64,000 nucleotides of DNA from BOG-931 sp963781725 (GCA_963781725.1 CAWAGV010000001.1:1612001-1676000); one strand, 5' to 3'. Shown: positions 7,946 through 16,992, counted from the stretch's first letter. Notes: generated from the sequence alone by a model not told the origin. Made by a program: numbers and translations.

Positions 7946-8950
7946 ATGGCCGCGGAAGCCGCAATGCTGGAACTGCCCGTCGAGGACGAGGTCGCTCGCG
8001 TGCCGCAAGCGCCGGCAACGCTTCCGGTGCGGCTGCGCGCGATGGCTTGGGAAGCGGACGGCGTTATCTCGCTCGAACTCGCCGTGGCCGACGGCAACCC
8101 GCTGCCGCCGTTCGAACCCGGTTCCCATGTCGACCTGCATCTGCCGAGCGGCACCATGCGGCAGTATTCGCTGTGCAGCGATCCCGCCGACCGGTCGTGT
8201 TACCGCGTCGCCATCCGCGCCGTCAGCGGCGGGTTGTCGTCGCAATTTGTGCACCGCAAGCTCCGGCCCGGCGAGATGCTCGCCATCAGCCAGCCGCGCA
8301 ACAACTTTCCTTTGGTCGAGGCGAAGAACTACATTTTTGTGGCCGGCGGCATCGGCATCACCCCGCTGTTGCCGATGGTGCGGGAGCTGTCGGCGCGAAA
8401 AAAACCGTGGACCCTGCTCTACTGCAACCGCACCGATGACGCCGCGCCGTTTCTGTCCGAGCTCCGCGCGCTCGGCGGCGAGGTTTTGCTGCACAGTTCA
8501 TCCTCCGGCACCCGACTGGATGTGACGCAGCGCTTCGGCACCGTCCAGCCCGACACCGCGGTCTATTGCTGCGGACCGGAGCGGCTGATGCTTGCCGTCG
8601 AAGCGGCAACCGCCGGCTGGCCGGAAGGCAGCGTTCATTTCGAATGGTTCGCGCCGCGCAGCCGGCCCGCGGACGAAGCTTCCGGCAATTTCGAAGCCGT
8701 TTGCCAGGTATCCGGCGTCACGGTCACGGTCGCCGCGGAACAATCGCTGCTTGAAGCGCTCAACGGCGCCGGCATCGCGCTGCCCTGCTCGTGCCAGCAA
8801 GGCATCTGCGGCACCTGCGAAGTGCGCGTGCTGGCCGGCGAGCCCGATCATCGCGACAGCATCCTGTCGCAGGCCGAGCGCGCCGCCAACGAGACGATGA
8901 TGGCCTGCGTGTCCCGCGCGCGCTCGCCGCGCCTCGTGCTCGATATCTGA
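7946..8950 (+). CDS. FMN/[2Fe-2S] oxygenase reductase (phthalate dioxygenase reductase type)
   Basis: This 334-aa protein passes electrons from NAD(P)H to a Rieske oxygenase. Domain order is flavin domain (RQYSLCS at 72-78), NAD domain (GGIGITPLLPM near 134-144) and a C-terminal plant-type ferredoxin with Cys283, Cys288, Cys291 and Cys321 (C-X4-C-X2-C plus a distal C). This matches class IA phthalate dioxygenase reductases, in which the ferredoxin is C-terminal. It starts nine bases after the ThDP gene and lies upstream of the Rieske oxygenase, its probable partner. An extra N-terminal stretch of about 25 residues precedes the flavin barrel. Confidence 0.93.
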   Translation: MAAEAAMLELPVEDEVARVPQAPATLPVRLRAMAWEADGVISLELAVADGNPLPPFEPGSHVDLHLPSGTMRQYSLCSDPADRSCYRVAIRAVSGGLSSQFVHRKLRPGEMLAISQPRNNFPLVEAKNYIFVAGGIGITPLLPMVRELSARKKPWTLLYCNRTDDAAPFLSELRALGGEVLLHSSSSGTRLDVTQRFGTVQPDTAVYCCGPERLMLAVEAATAGWPEGSVHFEWFAPRSRPADEASGNFEAVCQVSGVTVTVAAEQSLLEALNGAGIALPCSCQQGICGTCEVRVLAGEPDHRDSILSQAERAANETMMACVSRARSPRLVLDI

Positions 8951-9024
8951 GGCGCCCATGGACGATATTTGCAACCGCCGGCGAACCAGACAGACTCGAC
9001 AGAAAACGTGACGTGGAGGAACAG

Positions 9025-9252
9025 ATGGCAACGTACCAGTTTCCTTATCTCGACCCGCACCAGACACGCCTGCACGAACCGACCACGTGGCAGCAGGAAC
9101 TCGCCAACGCCATTGAAGGCGTGTTCGCCAAAGGCGCGCGTGAGCTCAGCGAGCTTGTCGAAGGACTCAACGGATCGCGAGTGCGGCCGCCAAGCGGCGG
9201 CGACTGGACCGAAGAGAATCTCCGCGCCGTGTTGCGCGAATTGGGAGCCTGA
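9025..9252 (+). CDS. Small recombinase-HTH-like protein in Rieske operon, 75 aa
   Basis: A short gene with an excellent GTGGAGGA ribosome site encodes MATYQFPYLDPHQTRLHEP... The C-terminal part (ARELSELVEGLN, then GGDWTEENLRAVLRELG) resembles the DNA-binding segment of serine recombinases (a turn, LN..GVR.P.G..WT, then helix). I recall similar 'recombinase-like HTH' small proteins beside Rieske oxygenases in other proteobacteria. No catalytic recombinase domain exists. It lies between reductase and oxygenase genes, three bases before the latter, so an accessory or assembly role for the oxygenase is as plausible as DNA binding. Confidence 0.75.
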   Translation: MATYQFPYLDPHQTRLHEPTTWQQELANAIEGVFAKGARELSELVEGLNGSRVRPPSGGDWTEENLRAVLRELGA

Positions 9253-9255
9253 GCC

Positions 9256-10365
9256 ATGTCGACAGTCACATTGAACACCACGCCCCGCAGCAACACCGCT
9301 GCGGCCGCTCCGACCGACCAGCAGGTTCAGTCCTATCTTCGCACCGGCCTGCGCAATCGCTGGTGGCCGATCCTGCCGTCGCGTTTTGTCGAGGCCGGCG
9401 GCAAGCCGCTCGGGCTGACCAGGCTCGGCGAGCCCCTCGTGCTGTGGCGCGACGCCAAGGGTGTCATTCATGTCCAGGTCGACCGCTGCCCGCATCGCGC
9501 GGTGCCGCTGTCGCGCGGCATCAACGAAGGCGACCGGCTGCGCTGCAACTATCACGGCGTCGAAGTCGGACCCGACGGCCGGGTGCTCAAAGTGCCGGGC
9601 CAGCCGGGCTGCCCGCTCGAAGGCAAGAAAGCGGTCAAGACTTATCCCTCCTGCGAAGTGGCCGGCGCCATCTTCGTCTGGTTTGGCGACGCGCTGCACC
9701 AGGACGCGCCGGAATTCGTGCCGCCGCCGCAACTGGCCGGCGGCGAGTACGCGCAATTTCTCTGTTACGCCGATTGGGAAATGGCGTGGCGGTATTGCTA
9801 CGACAATCTGATGGATCCCATGCACGGCACGTTCCTGCATGCCAATTCGCACACGATGTATCAGGGCGACATCAAGGCGCACTTCGTCACCCGCGACACG
9901 CCGCACGGCTTTTTCTTCGAGAAGGAAGGCCAGCGCGACGTGAACTTCGACTGGAGCGAGCTGGTCGACGACGGCGCGCTCTTTGTCCGGCTGGAAATTC
10001 CCTACCCGCCGTCCGGCGGCCCGGGCGGCAATTTCGGTATCATCGCCTTTGCCACGCCGATCGACGAAAACAACATGGCCGGCTTCTTCTGGCGGGTCCG
10101 CAAGGTCAGCGGCTGGCAGCGCGACGTCTGGCGCTTTCTCTACAGGATCAATCTCGAGCCGCGGCACTGGGCGGTTCTGGAACAGGACCGCGAAATTCTC
10201 TCCGGCGTAAAGCCGGGCCTGGAGAAATTCGAGATGCTCTATCAGCATGACGCCGGCGTGATCCGGATGCGCCGTTACCTGGCACAACAGACGCGCAACC
10301 AGCTCGTCGACCTCACCATGGCCGGCAAGGGCGACGTGGCAACCAATAGCCCGGCAAGGCCATAG
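9256..10365 (+). CDS. Rieske non-heme iron oxygenase, alpha subunit
   Basis: The 369-aa protein contains a Rieske [2Fe-2S] site (Cys78-Pro-His80 and Cys97-Asn-Tyr-His100) and a mononuclear iron site (Asp187, His190 and His195 in DNLMDPMHGTFLH). It belongs to the phthalate/vanillate-type oxygenases, which lack a beta subunit and pair with a reductase like that encoded at 7946-8950. It would hydroxylate or demethylate an aromatic acid using O2. The start ATG at 9256 follows a GGGAGC site three bases after the previous gene. The transporter gene follows 57 bases later. Confidence 0.93.
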   Translation: MSTVTLNTTPRSNTAAAAPTDQQVQSYLRTGLRNRWWPILPSRFVEAGGKPLGLTRLGEPLVLWRDAKGVIHVQVDRCPHRAVPLSRGINEGDRLRCNYHGVEVGPDGRVLKVPGQPGCPLEGKKAVKTYPSCEVAGAIFVWFGDALHQDAPEFVPPPQLAGGEYAQFLCYADWEMAWRYCYDNLMDPMHGTFLHANSHTMYQGDIKAHFVTRDTPHGFFFEKEGQRDVNFDWSELVDDGALFVRLEIPYPPSGGPGGNFGIIAFATPIDENNMAGFFWRVRKVSGWQRDVWRFLYRINLEPRHWAVLEQDREILSGVKPGLEKFEMLYQHDAGVIRMRRYLAQQTRNQLVDLTMAGKGDVATNSPARP

Positions 10366-10422
10366 CAAAGCTGCGCGGCAGCAAGAGATAACCAGGAAAC
10401 CAACAGGGATTGGGGGGCGGTA

Positions 10423-11784
10423 ATGTCTTCGATAGCAACACAACAGACCGGCGGCGCTCTGGCGCAGAGCGCGGATTTGACGCCGCAGGCGCGGCGGGCG
10501 ATTTGGGGAGCCTTCATCGGCTTCTTCGTTGACAACTACGACATCTTCCTGCCGGTGATCGCGCTGGCCCCCGCCATCGCCTACTTCATCCCCAAAACCA
10601 TCTCGCCGACGACCGCGTCCATCGCTTCGGCGATGATCTTTGCGACGACGCTGATCGGGCGGCCGCTCGGCGCTTTCATCTTCGGCCATTTCGCCGACAC
10701 GATCGGCCGCAAGCGCGTTGCGGTCATTTCGGTGTTCGGCTTCGGCGTGGTCACGTTGCTGATCGCGCTGTTGCCCGGCTACAGCGCCTGGGGCGACACC
10801 GCGATCTACGTTTTCATCGCGCTGCGCCTCGTCGACGGCATCTTCCTCGGCGGCGAATACACCTCGGCCAACACGCTGGCGATGGAATATTGCCCGAAGG
10901 AGAAGCGCGGCTTCTACGGCGCGCTGATCCAGAGCGCCGCCTCGCTCGGCACTGCCGCGATTTCGCTGGTGGCGCTCGCCGTCCTGCTGTTCCTGCCGGC
11001 CGGCAGTCCCGATGCGCCTTACGTGCAGTGGGGCTGGCGAATCCCGTTCGTGGTCGGCGCCATCATGGCGTTCGGGCTTGCCATCTACTACCACCACTCG
11101 GTCGAAGAGTCGGAGATGTGGCGCAAGACCAAGCATACGCAATCGCCGATCAAGACGCTGTTTCAGGGCGAAAATCTGCGCAGCTTCCTCCAGGTCTTTA
11201 CCGTCATGACCGGATTCTGGCTGTCGCTGAATGCATCGCTTGCGGTGTTGCCCGGCCTGCTCGCCTCGCAGATGCACGTGGTCGGCACCAACCTGACCTT
11301 TGTGCTGGTCGTTGCCTATGTCGTCCTCGGCGGCGTCTATGTGCTCGGCGGCATCATCAGCCAGCGCATCGGCCGGCGGACCTATCTCATGGCCGCGAGC
11401 GCCGTGAGCGCGGTGTTCGGCACGCTGTTCTACTACCTGCTGCTCAACACCGAGCCGGGCAACATGCCGCTGATCCTTTTGCTCGCGACGGTGACGACGG
11501 TCCTCGTCGTCGCCCCCGGCGCGCTTGGCACGGTCTATATCAACGAGCGGTTCCAGACCGGCGTGCGCGCGTCGGGCTTTGGCCTGGGTTACAGTCTCGC
11601 CATCGTCCTTCCGGCGTTCTACGTCTTCTACCAGGCCGGGCTCGCGAACTTCATGCCGTTCAAATACACCGTGCTGGTGCTGGTGGTCGTCGGCGCGTTC
11701 CTGATCTTTGTCGGCGCGGCGTGGGGACCGGAGACCAAGGACGTCGACTTCGGCACCATGTCGTCTCCCGGCAAGTCCGGCTGA
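10423..11784 (+). CDS. MFS transporter, metabolite:H+ symporter type
   Basis: A 453-aa inner-membrane permease with about 12 hydrophobic segments. Loop motifs typical of the MHS/sugar-porter branch are visible: GRPLGAFIFGHFADTIGRKR between segments 2 and 3, and RLVDGIFLGGEY later. The start at 10423 follows a GGGGGGCGG site. It is co-directional with the Rieske operon and probably imports the organic acid that the operon degrades. The final 30 residues are cytoplasmic. Confidence 0.9.
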   Translation: MSSIATQQTGGALAQSADLTPQARRAIWGAFIGFFVDNYDIFLPVIALAPAIAYFIPKTISPTTASIASAMIFATTLIGRPLGAFIFGHFADTIGRKRVAVISVFGFGVVTLLIALLPGYSAWGDTAIYVFIALRLVDGIFLGGEYTSANTLAMEYCPKEKRGFYGALIQSAASLGTAAISLVALAVLLFLPAGSPDAPYVQWGWRIPFVVGAIMAFGLAIYYHHSVEESEMWRKTKHTQSPIKTLFQGENLRSFLQVFTVMTGFWLSLNASLAVLPGLLASQMHVVGTNLTFVLVVAYVVLGGVYVLGGIISQRIGRRTYLMAASAVSAVFGTLFYYLLLNTEPGNMPLILLLATVTTVLVVAPGALGTVYINERFQTGVRASGFGLGYSLAIVLPAFYVFYQAGLANFMPFKYTVLVLVVVGAFLIFVGAAWGPETKDVDFGTMSSPGKSG

Positions 11785-11799
11785 TCCGGCGGCCCGGCG

Positions 11800-12801
11800 A
11801 TGTTCACCCCTCTCCTGCCTTCGTCCGTCGACCGGCGTCAGGTGCTGGCCGGTCTGGCCGCAACGCTCGTCTCCGGTGCCGCGATCGCTGCGGAGACACT
11901 GCCCGCAGCCTTTCCGAAACGGCCGATTACGCTGATCGTGCCGTTCAGCGCCGGCGGGCCGGTCGACGTGCTCGGCCGCCTCCTGGCCGATCAGTATCAG
12001 AGCCGGTCCGGCACCGCGGCGATCGTCGAAAACAAGACCGGCGGCGCCGGCAATATCGGCATCGAGGCGGTGCGCGATGCGGCGCCGGACGGCACGCGGC
12101 TGTTGCTGATCCCGGCCGGCAATCTCACCATCAATCCGACCCTGATGCCGAACCTGCCGTTCAACGTCGAACGCGATTTCGTGCCGGTGTCGCTGCTGGC
12201 GAGCGCAGCAAACATTCTCGTGGTGTCGCCCAAGCTCGGCGTCACCTCGATCCAGCAGCTCATCGACAAGGCAAAGACAAAAAAGCTGAGTTACGGCTCG
12301 CCCGGCGTCGGCAGTCAGCTTCACCTGGCGATGGAACTGTTCAAGGAAAAAACCGGCGCCGACATCCAGCATATCCCCTACCGCGGTTCGCCGCAGGCGC
12401 TGGAAGACCTGTTGGGCGGCCAGATCGACGTTGTCGCCAGCAACCTGCCGTCGGTCTTGTCCGCGGTGCAAGGCAAGCTAGTCGTTCCGCTCGCCATGAC
12501 CACCGCACAGCGCAGCCCGCTTGTGCCGGACGTTCCGACATTGGCGGAGGCCGGCGTCGCCGGCATCGACGTGACCTCGTGGTACGGCATGCTCGCCCCG
12601 CACGGCACGCCAACCGACGTCCGCGACGCGCTGTTCGCCGTGACCCGCGATATCCTCAGCGCCCCCGCCATGCAGCAGAAGTTGTCCGCCCAGGCCTTGA
12701 GCGTGACGATCGAAACACCGGATGAGCTGGCAGCGCGGATCAAGCGCGAAACCGCGCTGTGGGCCGGCGTCATCCAGAAAGAGCACATCACGATCGAGTA
12801 G
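11800..12801 (+). CDS. Bug/TctC family periplasmic substrate-binding protein
   Basis: The 333-aa protein starts with a twin-arginine-like signal (DRRQVLAGLAATLVSGAAIAA). It then shows the Bug pattern: FPKRPITLIVPFSAGGPVD, the second-loop segment SYGSPGVGSQLHLAME and IPYRGSPQALEDLLGGQ. Such proteins bind carboxylic acids for tripartite tricarboxylate transporters or for sensing. No TctA or TctB membrane subunit is near, so it may serve the adjacent MFS permease, a distant TctAB, or a sensor. It is the last gene of the rightward operon, 15 bases after the MFS stop. Confidence 0.9.
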   Translation: MFTPLLPSSVDRRQVLAGLAATLVSGAAIAAETLPAAFPKRPITLIVPFSAGGPVDVLGRLLADQYQSRSGTAAIVENKTGGAGNIGIEAVRDAAPDGTRLLLIPAGNLTINPTLMPNLPFNVERDFVPVSLLASAANILVVSPKLGVTSIQQLIDKAKTKKLSYGSPGVGSQLHLAMELFKEKTGADIQHIPYRGSPQALEDLLGGQIDVVASNLPSVLSAVQGKLVVPLAMTTAQRSPLVPDVPTLAEAGVAGIDVTSWYGMLAPHGTPTDVRDALFAVTRDILSAPAMQQKLSAQALSVTIETPDELAARIKRETALWAGVIQKEHITIE

Positions 12802-13598
12802 CGCGGCGGGGCGCCTCCGCGCGGGTTGGTCGTATTCACAATGTCAAACGGCGACTTCTTATTATCACCGTCTTGCCCCGGTAGGGGGACGATTGGCAAC
12901 GACTTTTGAGCGTAGCGAGAAAGTCGGGTGAGGGGGCCCGGGCGATGACACAGTAGTCATTGCGAGGAGCGATAGCGACGAAGTAACCAGGGGCCGCTTG
13001 CACAAACGCTGGATGCTTCGCTCGACCCTCCCCCACGGGCTTGATGCGGTGAAGAACTCGCGCAAGACAATCTACGTTCTCGCAACGCCGTTGCGCTGAG
13101 CATTTGTCACGCGCGGCAACGAAATCGCCTCGAACGTACGTGAGGCATTTCAATTTGCTTCCCCTGAAAACAAGGGAAGCGGAGCGCCGAGCGGCGCGTA
13201 GTCGGGAGCTGCACCCGTTACCAGGCACAGCCGCGGCCCTTATTACAGGGCCGCTCGCCTTTCGGCGCTCCACTGCGGATTGACCGGACTTTCGTCCTGC
13301 CCCGGCCCGGGCCAGCGCTTCCTGGAATCGCCGGATCAAAGGCCAACGCGCCTCCCCGACGCCAGTGCAGCGAGCACCTCGCAGTCCGAACACGCGCCGG
13401 ACGGGCATGATGCCCAGGCCGCCTGCGAGAAGGGCTGACGAACCCAACCCGCAGAACCCGCACCCGCTCCGTCAAAAGTCGTCACCGGTTGACGTCCCTC
13501 ACGATGAGCGGATGCTCGCGAATGTTCAGAACGCCAATACGAAGTCAAAGCCTAAAAAATTGCGCAGATAAATCGCACACTTGCGCGATGCGGTTTTT

Positions 13599-13618
13599 TG
13601 TTTTGCGCGCGCAAAACA
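13599..13618. repeat. 20-bp perfect palindrome
   Basis: TGTTTTGCGC followed directly by its reverse complement GCGCAAAACA. It lies in an AT-richer pocket of the intergenic region with TTTTTTG runs on its left. It may be a protein-binding site or part of a repeat element; no function is assigned. Confidence 0.6.
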
Positions 13619-13706
13619 CGTTTTTGATTCGCGTCGACAGCGTCATCAAACCAATTTTTGCTCAAACAAATCAGACCCTTGGGTGATTTGAGAAGGCTGC
13701 CATTTT

Positions 13707-13775
13707 CCGCTCGTCCCCGCGAAAGCGCGGACCCAGCGCAAGAAACTGGATTCCCGCTTGCGCGGGAATGAGCGG
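13707..13775. repeat. REP-like inverted repeat element
   Basis: Two 15-base arms (CCGCTCGTCCCCGCG at 13707 and CGCGGGAATGAGCGG at 13761) match in 13 of 15 pairs when folded. Each side also contains a small hairpin (CGCGAAAGCG, CCCGCTTGCGCGGG). The structure resembles dispersed palindromic repeats of rhizobial genomes. Confidence 0.6.
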
Positions 13776-13877
13776 AGCAAGAATGACGGACATGTAACCG
13801 GGAAAACTATTCCCAAAACAGCGAATTTAGCTCATAGGCAGCGCCTGCGTTCCAGGGAAGGTTTCGCCGACGACTTC

Positions 13878-15089
13878 ATGGAAACAGTGAAAGTGACAAA
13901 AACACGCTGGGGCATTGCCCTGGTGCTGATCCTGGCCGGCATGACCGCTTCGCTCCAGGTCAGCAAGGTTGCCATTGCGCTTCCGCAGTTGCAGCACGAT
14001 TTCGGCTTGTCGCTGTTCGTCGCCGCCTCCGCCATTGGCGCCTACAGCGTGCTTGGCGCCACGCTCGGCATGCCGCTTGGATTTCTCTTCTCGCTGGTGA
14101 ACGCGCGCCGGGCGGTGCTTGCGGGATTCATCGTCGCGGCGTGCGGAAGCTTCCTGGGCGCGGCCGCCACGAACGGGACGTTACTGGTTGCCGCGCGGGT
14201 CGCGGAAGGCTGCGGCTTTCTCGCAACCGTGCTCGTTATCCCCTCGCTGTTGCGCCGTGTCGCGGCTCCGCGCGACCTAGATACGGTCATGTCGCTCTGG
14301 TCGGCTTATCTGCCGTCGGGCGCGGCAATCATGATGCTGGTCGGGCCTGCCGTGCTCGAATGGGGCTGGCGCGCGCTATGGATCGGCAATGGCGCGCTGT
14401 CGCTCGCCGCCGCCGTGGTCCTGTTTGTTCTGCCGATGCCGGACGTTGCGGCGCCTTCCGGCGCCAGGCACTTCGAGCATGCCAGCGCCGTGCTGCGCTC
14501 GAAGCCGACACTACTGCTGGCGCTGGCGTTTTCGCTCTACACGTTCCAGTTCATGGCGATGGCGGGCCTGCTTCCCACGCTGCTGGTGCAGCGCGCCGGG
14601 CTGTCGGTCGCCTCGGCCGGTTTGATCACGGCGCTGACCTGGATCGCCAACGCTGCCGGCAACGCCTCGGCCGGCTTGTTGCTTCGCGCCGGTGCGCCGA
14701 TGTGGACCGTGATCCTCGGTGCATTCTCGTTGATGGGCGTAGCGGCATTCGGGATCTTCAACCCCAACCTGCCGCTCGCCGTGATCGTAGGCCTGGCCTG
14801 CCTGAGCCTCGGGCTGACCGGCCTCATCCCCGGCTCGATCTTCGCCGCGGCGGCACGCGTGGCGCCGGCGCCGGCGATGCTGGTCTTGTCGCTGGGTTTG
14901 ATCAACCAGGGCTCCAATATCGGCACTCTTCTTGGGCCCGCCGCTCTCGGCTTGCTCGTGCAAAATTCCGGATGGGGCGGCGCGTGGTTGCTGTTTGCCG
15001 CAGTCGCGGCGTGCGGCATCGCCGCTGCGCTCGGATTGCGCGCGGCACTCGCGGGCAAAGACAATCCCGACGCTCTGCCACATTCGTAA
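13878..15089 (+). CDS. MFS transporter, CynX/NimT-like
   Basis: A 403-aa inner-membrane permease with about 12 hydrophobic segments and few long loops (GMTASLQVSKVAIALPQLQ at the N-terminus). Overall layout resembles the cyanate/nitroimidazole (CynX/NimT) branch of the MFS. An in-frame reading begins at 13758 but that part is inside the REP-like repeat, so the ATG at 13878 (METVKVTKTRWG) is preferred. It stands alone between a repeat-rich gap and a small secreted-protein gene. The substrate is unknown. Confidence 0.85.
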   Translation: METVKVTKTRWGIALVLILAGMTASLQVSKVAIALPQLQHDFGLSLFVAASAIGAYSVLGATLGMPLGFLFSLVNARRAVLAGFIVAACGSFLGAAATNGTLLVAARVAEGCGFLATVLVIPSLLRRVAAPRDLDTVMSLWSAYLPSGAAIMMLVGPAVLEWGWRALWIGNGALSLAAAVVLFVLPMPDVAAPSGARHFEHASAVLRSKPTLLLALAFSLYTFQFMAMAGLLPTLLVQRAGLSVASAGLITALTWIANAAGNASAGLLLRAGAPMWTVILGAFSLMGVAAFGIFNPNLPLAVIVGLACLSLGLTGLIPGSIFAAAARVAPAPAMLVLSLGLINQGSNIGTLLGPAALGLLVQNSGWGGAWLLFAAVAACGIAAALGLRAALAGKDNPDALPHS

Positions 15090-15101
15090 GCTTGGTATAT
15101 C

Positions 15102-15125
15102 CGGCGTGTTTCTAAACACACGCCG
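15102..15125 (+). terminator. Hairpin after the MFS gene
   Basis: CGGC-GTGTTT-CT-AAACAC-AC-GCCG forms a hairpin with a two-base bulge, 13 bases after the MFS stop. There is no T run behind it, so it may be a weak terminator or an mRNA 3' stabiliser. Confidence 0.4.
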
Positions 15126-15228
15126 TTACAGTGATTAAGACTGTGGATACGCGAAAGCAAAATGCACCGGGAGCGCTCGACTTGAGGCACGATAGCGTCG
15201 CGTTGAAGTAACGTGTGAGGAAGAGGCG

Positions 15229-15495
15229 ATGCCGAAGTTCATACTTCTCATCGGCGCAGTTGTGCTGATGCCAAACTACGCCTTCGCTCAAAACATCTCC
15301 GATCGTCCAAGCCCGGAGCAGTGCCAGCAAATACGGCAGGCCATCGCTCAATATGGATATGCATCCGCCAGGCGGTACGCCCTGGCGAACTACGGTTCTG
15401 AGGCGGTAAAATTCGGCGAGCAATGTTTCACGAGACAGACCCGGCAGTTCCGCGGGCGTGATGCGATCAGTGCTTCTGCCACTGATGAGCGATAG
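15229..15495 (+). CDS. Small secreted protein, 88 aa
   Basis: A strong GAGGAAGAGG ribosome site precedes MPKFILLIGAVVLMPNYAFA, a clear Sec signal peptide with cleavage expected after AFA. The mature part (about 68 aa) has two cysteines (Cys37 and Cys66) that could form a disulfide, and an alpha-helical QIRQAIAQYGYASARRYAL segment. I recall similar small periplasmic proteins in Bradyrhizobium but know no function. It stands alone, facing the desaturase gene. Confidence 0.75.
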   Translation: MPKFILLIGAVVLMPNYAFAQNISDRPSPEQCQQIRQAIAQYGYASARRYALANYGSEAVKFGEQCFTRQTRQFRGRDAISASATDER

Positions 15496-15603
15496 CCCCA
15501 TTTGAGAGCGCGCAAAGCAACGCGCCGATATTGAAGGCGTTCGGCGCTAAAGCGGGATAGATTGCGCCCGCCATGTCAGGCGCCGTGCAGGCTGAACGAT
15601 TCG

Positions 15604-16692
15604 CTACGCCGGCTTCTGACTTACCGCGGACGCGCTTGTGGCCTTTACCGGATTCGCGGCGTCGGCACGAAGGCGAACTCGCAGCTCGCGAAATGTAATG
15701 AGTCGGCAAACCACTTCGTCCCAGAGCGCGAGCCGTACGCACGCCAAACTCTGGCCCAGGGTGAGGCGGCCGACATTCGCGAGAGCGGGATTGTCGCGGA
15801 GAACACGGGGCAACCGGTAGAATGGAATTCGGCTACAGAGGTGATGGACATGGTGCATGCCGATATTGGCGGTGAACCAGCGCAGCACCGGCGGCAAATC
15901 ATAATGCGAGCTGCCGTAGAGCGCGGCGGTTGCAAAACTCCAATGACCTTCATCCGACCAGGTCGTATATTCGAACTGGTGCTGGACGTAGAATAGCCAA
16001 ATGCCTATTGCGCCACCGAACATCGCAATCGGCAGATGGACGAGCAGGAACGGCCAAATGCCGATCCACCACATCGTACTGACGACGACAAGCGCGATCG
16101 CGCCGTTGGTTGCCTGGGTGCTGATCCAGGGCATCCACCCGTCCCGCATCAAACCGAACGGCAGTCGCTGACGTAAAATGAACAAATATGCGGGGCCGAT
16201 GCCGAGCAAAACGACAGGATGGCGGTACAGGCGGTAGCCGAACCGGCGCCAGCGCGAAAGCGTCAGATATTCGCGCACCGTGAGCATATCGATGTCGCCG
16301 ATGCCACGGCGATCGAGATTTCCCGAACCCGCATGATGAATGGCGTGCGTCCGCCGCCAGAAATCATAGGGAGTCAGAGTGATTACGCCAATGACCCGGC
16401 CGGCCCAATCGTTCACCGAGCGACGATGAAAGAATGATCCATGGCCGCAATCGTGCTGGATCATGAACAAGCGGACCAGAAATCCGGCGGTCGGAAGGGC
16501 CAGCAACAAATAGATTCCGTGCCCGAAGCGAAGTGACCACCACGTCAACAGCCAAAGCAGGATGAACGGCACCGCCGTAATCAGAATCTCGATTACGCTA
16601 CGTCCGTCATTCGGTTCGCCGTATCCTGCGAGACCGAGTCTCAAGGCCCGCAAGTCGGCTATGGTGTCGTTGGGATTTGGCCTATCGCTCAA
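15604..16692 (-). CDS. Fatty acid desaturase (membrane, three His boxes)
   Basis: This 362-aa membrane di-iron enzyme carries all three histidine boxes: HDCGH at 80-84, HAIHH at 116-120 and HHVHH at 280-284. About four to six hydrophobic segments lie between. The layout matches bacterial acyl-lipid delta-12-type desaturases, which insert double bonds in membrane fatty acids. The start appears to be TTG at 16692, five bases after the rpsU stop, so the two may be co-transcribed; coupling with rpsU and a nearby cold-shock gene would fit membrane adaptation to cold. A start further inside cannot be excluded. Confidence 0.9.
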   Translation of the reverse strand: MSDRPNPNDTIADLRALRLGLAGYGEPNDGRSVIEILITAVPFILLWLLTWWSLRFGHGIYLLLALPTAGFLVRLFMIQHDCGHGSFFHRRSVNDWAGRVIGVITLTPYDFWRRTHAIHHAGSGNLDRRGIGDIDMLTVREYLTLSRWRRFGYRLYRHPVVLLGIGPAYLFILRQRLPFGLMRDGWMPWISTQATNGAIALVVVSTMWWIGIWPFLLVHLPIAMFGGAIGIWLFYVQHQFEYTTWSDEGHWSFATAALYGSSHYDLPPVLRWFTANIGMHHVHHLCSRIPFYRLPRVLRDNPALANVGRLTLGQSLACVRLALWDEVVCRLITFRELRVRLRADAANPVKATSASAVSQKPA

Positions 16693-16697
16693 AGGCG

Positions 16698-16964
16698 TCA
16701 GATGCTCCGTGGCCGGGCCTGCAACTTTGCATCCGGAACTTTTTTCTTGCGCGAATCGGGCAGCAGTCCTTCGCGCTGCGCCTTTTTGCGCGCGAGCTTG
16801 CGCGAGCGCCGGATCGCCTCGGACTTTTCCCGTACCTTGCGCTCCGAGGGCTTTTCGTACGACCTGCGCTGCTTCATCTCCCGGAAAATGCCTTCGCGTT
16901 GCATCTTCTTCTTCAGAACGCGCAGGGCCTGATCGACATTATTGTCGCGCACCAAAACTTGCAT
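16698..16964 (-). CDS. rpsU: 30S ribosomal protein S21
   Basis: The 88-aa basic protein starts MQVLVRDNNVDQALRVLKKK and includes REMKQRRSYEKPSERK, the hallmark of S21. S21 is a small-subunit protein near the anti-Shine-Dalgarno region and helps initiation. The C-terminus is longer than in E. coli (about 71 aa), as is usual in alphaproteobacteria. A GGAAAGG ribosome site precedes the ATG at 16964. It lies downstream of the cold-shock gene, separated by a terminator, and directly upstream of the desaturase gene. Confidence 0.95.
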   Translation of the reverse strand: MQVLVRDNNVDQALRVLKKKMQREGIFREMKQRRSYEKPSERKVREKSEAIRRSRKLARKKAQREGLLPDSRKKKVPDAKLQARPRSI

Positions 16965-16992
16965 GAAACCTTTCCCGGGCGTGACCCGGTTA

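Larger units (their letters stand above)
12802..13877. other. 1.08-kb intergenic region rich in dispersed repeats
   Basis: I see no convincing gene here. The stretch contains a segment near 12950-12990 (cattgcgaggagcgatagcg) of a kind I associate with multi-copy intergenic repeats in Bradyrhizobiaceae. It also has GC-rich inverted repeats around 13230-13280, a 20-base perfect palindrome at 13599-13618, and a long inverted repeat at 13707-13775. The many reading frames across it look like by-products of these repeats. Confidence 0.6.

Noticed and set aside
6170..8494. A 774-codon open frame on the minus strand
   Set aside because: It is antisense to the ThDP and reductase genes, which have clear motifs; its composition is that of a shadow frame.
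8848..12471. A 1207-codon open frame on the minus strand
   Set aside because: It runs antisense to the Rieske, MFS and Bug genes. Its product is rich in Arg, His, Gln and Asp without domain motifs, as expected of a shadow frame in GC-rich DNA.
10890..12725. A 611-codon plus-strand frame across two genes
   Set aside because: It spans the MFS and Bug genes in another frame, is very Arg-rich and has no domain.
12836..13447. A 203-codon minus-strand frame in the repeat-rich gap
   Set aside because: It covers dispersed repeats, has a low-quality composition and no ribosome site, and looks like the sort of repeat-derived frame often misannotated in related genomes.
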